Assembly: GCF_011045025.1 (NCBI RefSeq)
Contig: NZ_JAAKZX010000087.1
Location: forward strand, 1 to 38,531
Reading direction: 5' to 3'
Origin: Streptomyces ureilyticus
GTDB lineage: Bacteria; Actinomycetota; Actinomycetes; Streptomycetales; Streptomycetaceae
DNA length: 38,531 nt
The notes beneath the pieces were generated by a model that made no database searches, was not told the origin of the DNA, and was given only the letters and a program-made list of their open reading frames with translations. The position numbers were made by a program, and so were the translations under genes. Within the stretch, counting starts at the first letter, position 1. The number at the start of each line of letters is the position of its first letter. Below are positions 31,697-38,531 of the stretch, piece after piece.

Positions 31697-33418
31697 ATGG
31701 CTAACCGCCAGCAGCCCACGTCCATGCCGATCCACAAGTACCGCCCGTACGACCAGGTCGACATCCCCGACCGCACGTGGCCGGACAACCGGATCACCGT
31801 CGCCCCCCGCTGGCTCTCCACGGACCTGCGCGACGGCAACCAGGCCCTGATCGACCCCATGTCGCCCGCCCGTAAGCGCGAGATGTTCGATCTGCTGGTG
31901 AGGATGGGCTACAAGGAGATCGAGGTCGGGTTCCCCGCCTCCGGGCAGACCGACTTCGACTTCGTACGGTCGATCATCGAGGAAGAGGGCGCGATCCCCG
32001 ATGACGTCACGATCTCCGTACTGACCCAGGCCCGCGAGGACCTGATCGAGCGGACCGTCGAGTCGCTGAAGGGCGCCAAGCGCGCCACCGTCCACCTCTA
32101 CAACGCCACCGCGCCCGTCTTCCGCCGCGTCGTCTTCCGCGGTTCCAAGGACGACATCAAGCAGATCGCCGTCGACGGCACCCGGCTGGTCGTGGAGTAC
32201 GCCGAGAAGCTGCTGGACGAGCGGACGACCTTCGGCTACCAGTACAGCCCGGAGATCTTCACGGACACCGAGCTGGACTTCGCCCTGGAGGTCTGCGAGG
32301 CCGTCATGGACGTCTGGCAGCCCGGCCCGGACCGCGAGATCATCCTCAACCTGCCCGCCACCGTGGAGCGTTCGACCCCCTCCACGCACGCGGACCGCTT
32401 CGAGTGGATGAGCCGCAACCTCTCCCGCCGCGAGTACGTCTGCCTGTCCGTGCACCCGCACAACGACCGCGGTACGGCGGTCGCGGCGGCCGAGCTGGCG
32501 CTGATGGCCGGCGCCGACCGCATCGAGGGCTGCCTGTTCGGGCAGGGCGAGCGCACCGGCAACGTCGACCTGGTCACGCTGGGCATGAACCTGTTCTCGC
32601 AGGGCGTCGACCCGCAGATCGACTTCTCGGACATCGACGAGGTCCGGCGCACCGCCGAGTACTGCAACCAGATGGAGGTCCACGCCCGCCACCCGTACGT
32701 CGGCGACCTCGTCTACACCTCCTTCTCCGGCTCCCACCAGGACGCCATCAAGAAGGGCTTCGACGCCATGGAGGCGTCCGCGAAGGAGCAGGGCAAGACG
32801 GTCGACGACATCGAGTGGGCGGTCCCGTACCTGCCGATCGACCCGAAGGACGTCGGCCGCTCGTACGAGGCAGTCATCCGCGTCAACTCGCAGTCCGGCA
32901 AGGGCGGGATCGCGTACGTCCTGAAGAACGACCACAAGCTGGACCTGCCGCGCCGGATGCAGATCGAGTTCTCGAAGATCATCCAGGCGAAGACGGACGC
33001 CGAGGGCGGCGAGGTCACGCCGAAGGCCATCGGGGAGATCTTCCGGGACGAGTACCTGCCCAACGCCGAGAACGCCTGGGGCCGTATCCAGCTGAAGAAC
33101 GGCCAGTCCACCACCGACAAGGACGGCGTGGACACGCTGACCGTCGAGGCCGAGGTGGACGGCGTCGAGACCACTCTGGTCGGCACCGGCAACGGCCCGA
33201 TCTCCGCGTTCTTCCACGCGCTGCAGGGCATCGGCGTCGACGCCCGCCTCCTGGACTACCAGGAGCACACGATGAGCGAGGGCGCCTCCGCACAGGCCGC
33301 CTCGTACATCGAGGTCGCGATCGGCGACAAGGTGCTGTGGGGGATCGGCATCGACGCGAATACGACACGCGCCTCGCTGAAGGCGGTCGTCTCGGCCGTC
33401 AACCGCGCGGCACGATAA
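31697..33418 (+). CDS. leuA: 2-isopropylmalate synthase
   Basis: LeuA condenses acetyl-CoA with 2-oxoisovalerate, the first committed step of leucine synthesis. The 573-residue protein is the long actinobacterial form. The opening STDLRDGNQALIDPM carries the catalytic Arg/Asp, SVHPHNDRGTAVAAAELALM the metal histidines, and the last ~130 residues the regulatory domain that binds leucine. The start at 31697 has GAGGAG ten bases upstream. It follows the attenuator directly and stands alone; a strong terminator comes after it. Confidence 0.97.
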   Translation: MANRQQPTSMPIHKYRPYDQVDIPDRTWPDNRITVAPRWLSTDLRDGNQALIDPMSPARKREMFDLLVRMGYKEIEVGFPASGQTDFDFVRSIIEEEGAIPDDVTISVLTQAREDLIERTVESLKGAKRATVHLYNATAPVFRRVVFRGSKDDIKQIAVDGTRLVVEYAEKLLDERTTFGYQYSPEIFTDTELDFALEVCEAVMDVWQPGPDREIILNLPATVERSTPSTHADRFEWMSRNLSRREYVCLSVHPHNDRGTAVAAAELALMAGADRIEGCLFGQGERTGNVDLVTLGMNLFSQGVDPQIDFSDIDEVRRTAEYCNQMEVHARHPYVGDLVYTSFSGSHQDAIKKGFDAMEASAKEQGKTVDDIEWAVPYLPIDPKDVGRSYEAVIRVNSQSGKGGIAYVLKNDHKLDLPRRMQIEFSKIIQAKTDAEGGEVTPKAIGEIFRDEYLPNAENAWGRIQLKNGQSTTDKDGVDTLTVEAEVDGVETTLVGTGNGPISAFFHALQGIGVDARLLDYQEHTMSEGASAQAASYIEVAIGDKVLWGIGIDANTTRASLKAVVSAVNRAAR

Positions 33419-33440
33419 GCCCGTTCACCTGCTTTTCTCC

Positions 33441-33471
33441 GGCCCCGTCCGCCACTTCGGCGGGCGGGGCC
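33441..33471 (+). terminator. leuA terminator
   Basis: GGCCCCGTCCGCC, loop ACTTC, GGCGGGCGGGGCC: a 13-bp stem with one T-G pair, 23 bases after the leuA stop. Confidence 0.85.
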
Positions 33472-33517
33472 GCGGTGCGATTACCGGCCATGTCGCCGAG
33501 TGGCCTCGTACGGGGTA

Positions 33518-33547
33518 CTGACTCCGAGTCGACGATGTGGCTAACAT
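33518..33547 (+). promoter_or_regulatory. Putative promoter of TerB-like gene
   Basis: CTGACT (33518-33523) and TAACAT (33542-33547) with an 18-base spacer fit a vegetative promoter. The palindrome GACTC-C-GAGTC overlaps the -35 box and may be an operator. Confidence 0.45.
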
Positions 33548-33591
33548 CACGCCAGCGCGGCGATGGTGCCGCGGGGTCAGGGAGGTGCCAC

Positions 33592-34302
33592 GTGCTGCCA
33601 GGATGGGGACGAAACGGCCGGTTTGTCCGCGCTCGCGCGCTCGGCGTTTCCCGCGTCCTGGGAACCCGTACCGCGTGGACGACGGTCGGTGACGGCGAGT
33701 TCTTCTGCCCCGGCTGCGGAGGCGACCGCAACTACCAGCGCCTCGCGGGCCGCCGCCGCTTCACCCTGCTCGGCATGCCGGTCCTGCCGCGCGGCGCCAC
33801 CGGACCCGTCGTGGAATGCGCCGCCTGCGGCGACCACTTCGGCGCGGACGTCCTCGACCACCCCACCACCACCCGCTTCTCCGCCATGCTGCGCGACGCC
33901 GTCCACACCGTCGCGCTCGCGATCCTGGCCGCGGGCGGCACCTGCTCCCGTACGTCCCTGGAGACGGCCGCCGACGCCGTACGCGCGGCCGGCTTCGAGG
34001 ACTGCACCGAGGACCAGCTCGCCGCGCTCGTCGAGGCCCTCGCCGCCGACACCGGCCGCGTCCATGCCGGACCCTGCGGAGCGGGCCTGGCCATAGAGCT
34101 CCACGAGGCGCTGGACCCGCTGGCCCCGCACCTCGCCCCCACCGGCCGCGAGTCGATCCTCCTCCAGGGCGCCCGCATCGCCCTCGCCGACGGTCCGTAC
34201 ACCCCCGCCGAACGGGATGCTCTCGCGACCGTAGGCGCGGCGCTCACGATCTGCGGGGACGATGTGAGCCGGTTGCTTGCGGCGGCGCGTACGCCGTCGT
34301 AG
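33592..34302 (+). CDS. TerB-like protein with zinc ribbon
   Basis: A 236-residue protein. The first part (residues ~35-90) has a zinc-ribbon pattern: FFCPGCGGDRNYQRLAGRRR and later VECAACGDHFGADVL. The C-terminal half is an alpha-helical TerB-like domain (FSAMLRDAVHTVALAILAAG; RESILLQGARIALADGPYTP, then ERDALATVGAALTI). TerB proteins appear in tellurite resistance and stress systems; the role here is unknown. The GTG at 33592 has GGAGG six bases upstream. No signal peptide. Confidence 0.85.
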   Translation: MLPGWGRNGRFVRARALGVSRVLGTRTAWTTVGDGEFFCPGCGGDRNYQRLAGRRRFTLLGMPVLPRGATGPVVECAACGDHFGADVLDHPTTTRFSAMLRDAVHTVALAILAAGGTCSRTSLETAADAVRAAGFEDCTEDQLAALVEALAADTGRVHAGPCGAGLAIELHEALDPLAPHLAPTGRESILLQGARIALADGPYTPAERDALATVGAALTICGDDVSRLLAAARTPS

Positions 34303-34305
34303 CCG

Positions 34306-34321
34306 TACTCCCCGGGGAGTA
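34306..34321. promoter_or_regulatory. Perfect 16-bp palindrome
   Basis: TACTCCCCGGGGAGTA, four bases after the TerB-like stop codon and about 125 bases upstream of the MMPL gene. It may be an operator for the transporter or part of a terminator; with no loop it fits a protein site better. Confidence 0.4.
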
Positions 34322-34445
34322 ACGCGGCCCGCGTGCCGCCCCTGGCAGTACTCCTCAACTCGCCCTCACGCGCGACGAATCGCCTCCCTCCCGCCGGGAG
34401 TCTGGAGAACGACCCAGACACCCCGACCGGAGGGAGGCCCGTCAT

Positions 34446-36533
34446 ATGGGGGCCGCAAGGACATCCGTACGGCGGCGACGAGCCGTGCCCTGGCTGGTGC
34501 TCGGGCTGTGGATCGCCGTGCTGGCGATCGCCGCGCCGTTCGCCTCGAAACTCGGCGACGTCCAGCGTGACCGTGCCGTCGACTATCTGCCGGCCAGTGC
34601 CGACTCCACCCAGGCCGCCAAGATCGAGGAGCGGCTGCCCGGTGGTGAGGCCACCGAAATGGTCGTCGTCTACCACCGCGACGGCGGGCTGACCGCCGCC
34701 GACAAGGCCACCGCCGCCGGCCAGATCGACCGGATCGCCGACGCGCACACCCTGACCGGCGAACCGGCCGGAGTGCCGTCCCGGGACGGCACCACCCTGA
34801 TCTACCCGGTGGCCAGCACCGAGCCCGGCATGGACGAGAAGGCCCGGGAGGAGATGGTCATCGATGTACGGGACATCGCGCAGGGCGGCGACGGGCTGAG
34901 CGTCGACGTCGGCGGTCCGGAGGCGCTCGACACGGACGCCTCCGAGGTCTACGACTCGCTCGACGGACCGCTGCTCTACACCGCCCTCGCGGTCGTCGCG
35001 CTGCTGCTGATCCTCATCTACCGCAGCCCGTTCCTGTGGCTGCTGCCGCTCTTCGTCGCCGGTTTGGCCGACTATCTGTCGATGGGCCTCGCCTACGGGC
35101 TCAACCAGTGGTTCGGGACGTCCGTGTCCGGCCAGAGTTCCGGCATCATGACGATCCTCGTGATCGGCGCGGGGACCGACTACGCGTTGCTGCTCGTCTC
35201 CCGGTACCGGGAGGAACTGCGGCGCATCGAGCGGCCGTACGACGCCATGGTGGCCGCCCTGCGCGGCTGCGGGCCCGCCGTGCTCGCCTCCTCGGGCACC
35301 GTCGCCGCCGGACTGCTGTGCCTGCTCGCCGCCGACCTCAACTCCAGCCGGGGCATGGGCCCGCTCGGCGCCCTCGGCGTGCTGTGCGCGCTGGTGGCCA
35401 TGCTGACCCTGCTGCCCGCGCTGCTGGTGCTGCTGGGCCGGCGGGTGTTCTGGCCGCTGGTGCCGCGCTACGGCAGTACACCCAAGGTCCGCCGGTCGCT
35501 GTTCTCCGCGATGGGCAGCTCCGCCGGGCGACGCCCGCTGACCGTGCTCGCCGGCGGCGCCGTCCTGCTCGGGGCGCTCGCGCTGGGCACGCTGAACCTG
35601 CCCGGCACCATCAAGCAGGAGGACTCCTTCACCACCAAGCCCGAAGCCGTGGCCGCCATGGAGACCCTGGCCAAGGCCTACCCCGAGCAGGGCACGCAGC
35701 CCATCAGCGTCATCGCGCCCACCGACCGCGCCGACGCCGCCCTGGCCGACATCCGCGACACGGGCGGCGTGGAGAGCGCCGAACGCGGTCGCAGCGGCGA
35801 CGGCTGGACCGAGATCTCCGTACTCGCCGCCGCCCCGCCGGAGTCCCCGGGCGAGACACGCACCATCGAGGATCTGCGCGACCGGCTCGACGGCTCCTAC
35901 GTCGGCGGAGTGAGCGCCGAGCAGATCGACCTGAAGGACACCAATGCGAGCGACACGAAGGTCGTCGTGCCGCTCGTCCTCGCCTCCGTACTGCTGATCC
36001 TGATCGCGCTGCTGCGCAGCATCGTCGCGCCGCTGCTGCTGGTGGCCGCCGTGGTCGCGGTGTGGGGCGCGGCGCTCGGCATCGGCGGGCTGGTCTTCGG
36101 GCCGGTGTTCGGCTTCGAGGGCACCGACCCCGGACTCGGGCTGCTGTCCTTCGTGTTCCTCGTCGCCCTCGGCGTCGACTACGGCATCTTCCTGATGCAC
36201 CGGATGCGGGAGGAGGCGCTGAAGGGCGCCGAGCCCGTGGCGGCCGCCCTCACCGCGCTGCGGACGACGGGCGGGGTCATCGCCTCCGCGGGACTGGTCC
36301 TCGCGGCCACCTTCGCGGTGCTCACCAACATGCCGCTCGTCCAACTCGTCGAGTTGGGCTTCGTCATCGCGGTGGGCGTCCTGCTCGACACCTTCCTCGT
36401 CCGCACCTACCTGGTCACCAGCGCGAGCGTCGCGTTGCGCCGCAAGGTGTGGTGGCCGGGCCGCCTGTCCCGCGAGCCCGAACCGCCCATGCCGCCGAAG
36501 GAACCCGAGCCGGTGACCGCGTCCGCCCACTGA
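34446..36533 (+). CDS. MMPL-family RND transporter
   Basis: A 695-residue membrane transporter of the MMPL branch of the RND superfamily, which moves lipids or drugs using the proton gradient. There are two repeats, each with a helix, a soluble periplasmic domain and a bundle of helices. The proton-relay motifs GAGTDYALLLVSRYREEL and ALGVDYGIFLMHRMREEALK mark the two halves. The first helix is WLVLGLWIAVLAIAAPFA. The start at 34446 follows GGAGGGAGG by about nine bases. It precedes the two-component pair, which is separated by a terminator but may regulate it. Confidence 0.92.
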   Translation: MGAARTSVRRRRAVPWLVLGLWIAVLAIAAPFASKLGDVQRDRAVDYLPASADSTQAAKIEERLPGGEATEMVVVYHRDGGLTAADKATAAGQIDRIADAHTLTGEPAGVPSRDGTTLIYPVASTEPGMDEKAREEMVIDVRDIAQGGDGLSVDVGGPEALDTDASEVYDSLDGPLLYTALAVVALLLILIYRSPFLWLLPLFVAGLADYLSMGLAYGLNQWFGTSVSGQSSGIMTILVIGAGTDYALLLVSRYREELRRIERPYDAMVAALRGCGPAVLASSGTVAAGLLCLLAADLNSSRGMGPLGALGVLCALVAMLTLLPALLVLLGRRVFWPLVPRYGSTPKVRRSLFSAMGSSAGRRPLTVLAGGAVLLGALALGTLNLPGTIKQEDSFTTKPEAVAAMETLAKAYPEQGTQPISVIAPTDRADAALADIRDTGGVESAERGRSGDGWTEISVLAAAPPESPGETRTIEDLRDRLDGSYVGGVSAEQIDLKDTNASDTKVVVPLVLASVLLILIALLRSIVAPLLLVAAVVAVWGAALGIGGLVFGPVFGFEGTDPGLGLLSFVFLVALGVDYGIFLMHRMREEALKGAEPVAAALTALRTTGGVIASAGLVLAATFAVLTNMPLVQLVELGFVIAVGVLLDTFLVRTYLVTSASVALRRKVWWPGRLSREPEPPMPPKEPEPVTASAH

Positions 36534-36540
36534 CCCGAAA

Positions 36541-36567
36541 GGCGCCCCTCCCTCCCGGAGGGGCGCC
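36541..36567. terminator. Terminator after MMPL gene
   Basis: GGCGCCCCTCC, loop CTCCC, GGAGGGGCGCC: an 11-bp perfect stem right after the transporter stop, 22 bases before the kinase start. Confidence 0.85.
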
Positions 36568-36588
36568 CTCCTCACGGAAGATGACCCT

Positions 36589-37860
36589 GTGCAGGCAACC
36601 ACCACGGCACCTCCCCGCCTCGGCGAGCGGGTCATGGCGGCGATCAACCGCGACCCCCGCACCGCCCCGCACGGCATGCGCAACGACGCGCTGCTGGCCG
36701 GGGCGCTCGCCGTCGTCGACACGGCCCTCGCCCTGCTCGTCAACGACGGGCTGCGGCCCGACGCGCTCGGCTGGAGCCTGCTGCTCGCCGCGCACGTGCC
36801 GCTCGTGTGGCGGCGCCGCCACCCCGTGCCGGTGCTGCTCGTGGCGCTGGCCTGCATCGCTCCGTACCACGCCCTCGACAACAACCACACCGCGCCCATT
36901 CCGGCGACCATGGTGGTGCTGTACACGATCGCGGCGACCGGCACGGTGCGCCGTACGCTGCTCACCGGCACCACGGTCCTCGGCGTGACGCTGATCATGA
37001 ACGCCCTCACCAACCCCGACGGGGTGGTGGAGCTCCTGCGGATCTCCGGCTGGGTCGTCGCGGTCCTCTTCATCGGCATCGACGTCCGCTACTACCGCCA
37101 GTACGTCGCCGCCATCGTCGAACGCGCCGTACGCGCCGAACGCACCCGCGAGGAGGAGGCCCGCCGCCGCGTCGCCGAGGAGCGGCTGCGTATCGCCCGC
37201 GACCTGCACGACCTGCTCGCCCACAGCATCACGCTCATCGGCGTGCAGACCTCCGTCGCCGCCCACGTCCTGACCGCCGACCCGGACCGCCTCGACCGCG
37301 AGGCCGTAGCGAAGGCGCTCGACGACATCTCCGACACCTGCCGCACCGCCCGCGGCGAACTCCGCACCACCCTCGAGGTGCTGCGCGCCGCCGAACACGG
37401 CGACGGCCGCGGACCCCTGCCCGGCCTCGACGGCATCGCCCACCTGGCGGAGACCGCCCGCATCGCCGGGGCACGGGTCGACGCGACCGTACGGGCCGAC
37501 CACGCGCCGCCCGCCGTGGGCGCCGCCGCGTACCGCATCGTTCAGGAGGCGCTGACGAACTCGGTACGGCACGGGGGGCCGGGGCTTTCGATCCGGGTGG
37601 ACGTGTACGAGGAGCGCGGCGCGCTGCATGTCTCGGTGACCGACGACGGCACCGGGCCGACCGCCGGGGGCATCCCCGGGTTCGGGCTCGTGGGGATGCG
37701 GGAGCGGGCGCGGAGCGTGGGCGGCACACTGGACGCCGGGGCGGGGGCCGGTGGGGGCTTCGAGGTGAGCGCCGTACTGCCTGAGCTGCCTGTACTGTCC
37801 GCGCCGCCCCCGTCACCTGCGTCGTCCGCCCCATCCATGCGTCGAGAAGAGACCCGATGA
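36589..37860 (+). CDS. Sensor histidine kinase, NarL-type partner
   Basis: A 423-residue membrane histidine kinase of the HisKA_3 type. Several hydrophobic helices fill residues ~35-165. The phosphorylated histidine is His207 in RIARDLHDLLAHSITLIGVQ. The ATPase domain has the N box (YRIVQEALTNSVRHGGPG) and the G box (VTDDGTG, GFGLVGMRERARSVGG). The GTG at 36589 is preceded by GGAAG at normal distance. Its stop overlaps the regulator start (ATGA), so the two are co-translated. The signal sensed is unknown. Confidence 0.93.
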   Translation: MQATTTAPPRLGERVMAAINRDPRTAPHGMRNDALLAGALAVVDTALALLVNDGLRPDALGWSLLLAAHVPLVWRRRHPVPVLLVALACIAPYHALDNNHTAPIPATMVVLYTIAATGTVRRTLLTGTTVLGVTLIMNALTNPDGVVELLRISGWVVAVLFIGIDVRYYRQYVAAIVERAVRAERTREEEARRRVAEERLRIARDLHDLLAHSITLIGVQTSVAAHVLTADPDRLDREAVAKALDDISDTCRTARGELRTTLEVLRAAEHGDGRGPLPGLDGIAHLAETARIAGARVDATVRADHAPPAVGAAAYRIVQEALTNSVRHGGPGLSIRVDVYEERGALHVSVTDDGTGPTAGGIPGFGLVGMRERARSVGGTLDAGAGAGGGFEVSAVLPELPVLSAPPPSPASSAPSMRREETR

Positions 37861-38528
37861 CCCTGATTCGTGTTCTGCTCGCCGACGATCAGACCCTTGT
37901 ACGGTCCGCCTTCGCGATGCTCGTCAAGTCGGCCGGGGACATGGAGGTCGTCGCCGAGGCGGGTACCGGGCGGGAAGCCGTGGAGCTGGCCCGTTCGGAG
38001 CGGGCGGATCTCGTGGTGATGGACATCCGCATGCCCGACCTCGACGGGATCGAGGCGACCCGGCTCATCGCCGCCGACGAGGACCTGGCCGGGGTCAAGG
38101 TCCTGGTCCTGACGACGTACGACACCGACGAGCACATCGTCGAGGCGCTACGGGCCGGCGCGTCCGGCTTCCTGGTGAAGGACACGAAGCCTGCCGAACT
38201 CCTGGACGCGATCCGTACGGTGGCCGCGGGCGAGTCGCTTCTGTCGCCCGGGCCGACGTCGAGGCTGATCGCCCGCTTTCTGCGCGCGCCGCACGCCATG
38301 GCTCCCGCGACGGGTGGTCCCGAGGAGCTTTCCGAGCGGGAGCGGCAGGTGCTGACCCTCGTCGCGCGCGGGCTCAACAACACCGAGATCGCTGAGGCGT
38401 TGGGGTTGAGCCCGCTCACGGCGAAGACTCATGTCAGCCGGATCATGGGGAAGTTGGGGGCGCGGGATCGGGCGCAGTTGGTGATGGTGGCGTATGAGTC
38501 GGGGCTGGTGGTAGCGGGGGAGGTGTGA
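37857..38528 (+). CDS. NarL/FixJ-family response regulator
   Basis: A 223-residue response regulator. The receiver domain has the acidic pair Asp10-Asp11, the phosphoacceptor Asp56 (LVVMDIRMPDLDG), and the Lys in FLVKDTKPAELLDA. The C-terminal LuxR-type helix-turn-helix is LSERERQVLTLVARGLNNTE, then IAEALGLSPLTAKTHVSRIM. It overlaps the kinase gene by four bases. Targets are unknown; the adjacent MMPL transporter is a candidate. The window ends three bases after its stop. Confidence 0.95.
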   Translation: MTLIRVLLADDQTLVRSAFAMLVKSAGDMEVVAEAGTGREAVELARSERADLVVMDIRMPDLDGIEATRLIAADEDLAGVKVLVLTTYDTDEHIVEALRAGASGFLVKDTKPAELLDAIRTVAAGESLLSPGPTSRLIARFLRAPHAMAPATGGPEELSERERQVLTLVARGLNNTEIAEALGLSPLTAKTHVSRIMGKLGARDRAQLVMVAYESGLVVAGEV

Positions 38529-38531
38529 CGG

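Noticed and set aside
31460..33268. A 602-codon minus-strand frame
   Set aside because: It is antisense to leuA and its leader and has no family features.
33732..37079. A 1115-codon open frame on the minus strand
   Set aside because: It runs opposite the TerB-like, MMPL and kinase genes, which have clear motifs and ribosome binding sites; its protein is low-complexity Gly/Gln/Arg.

Overview
The window is chromosomal DNA from an actinomycete, almost certainly Streptomyces. GC content is very high, codon third positions are nearly all G or C, GTG starts and 1-4 base stop/start overlaps are frequent, and the gene families and order (hrcA-dnaJ2, tricorn protease, hemolysin-ybeY-phoH-era, leuA) are those of a Streptomyces core chromosome. 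No tRNA, rRNA, CRISPR array, IS element or prophage was seen.

Layout. 1-363 is intergenic and filled with GC-rich repeats. 364-2095 (minus) holds a DUF3097 protein and a metallo-beta-lactamase-fold hydrolase. 2132-4606 is the heat-shock operon hrcA-dnaJ2, with a CIRCE operator and a duplicated dnaJ tail. 4698-6526 is a translationally coupled nitronate monooxygenase and rsmE. 6623-8305 (minus) is a tight three-gene operon for a DUF6215-like membrane-anchored protein, a frameshifted small membrane protein and a PH-like membrane protein. 8505-10023 is an isochorismatase-fold hydrolase followed by a GlxA/AraC-type regulator. 10080-14039 is a lipoprotein and a tricorn protease. 14164-17522 is a nucleotide/RNA-flavoured row: HIT hydrolase, RNase Z, a decayed adenosine deaminase and a PfkB kinase. 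17609-27148 (minus) runs from a catalytically depleted cytidine-deaminase-like protein and a 1563-residue P-type ATPase to MmcQ/YjbR, the CBS-domain hemolysin, YbeY, PhoH and Era. 27265-27603 is a P-II signal protein without amtB or glnD beside it. 27704-31205 (minus) holds a small secreted protein, a GH1 beta-glucosidase, and an emfourin-type inhibitor paired with a protealysin-like M4 protease. 31569-33418 is leuA with a leucine-rich leader peptide and attenuator. 33592-38528 holds a TerB-like protein, an MMPL transporter and a NarL-type two-component pair.

Functional groups. HrcA should repress its own operon through CIRCE. YbeY, PhoH and Era form the usual ribosome/RNA maturation block. 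The protease/inhibitor pair is a self-contained proteolysis-control module. leuA is governed by attenuation. The regulator and hydrolase at 8.5-10 kb probably belong together.

The most unusual theme is the spread of palindromic or tandem repeats into coding sequence without breaking the frame: in the DUF6215 protein, RNase Z, the HIT protein and the P-type ATPase. Two of these inserts have recognisable intergenic relatives in the same window. Other oddities are the synonymous-only duplicate of the dnaJ 3' end, the deaminase homologue lacking its zinc ligands, the isolated P-II gene and the adenosine deaminase pseudogene.
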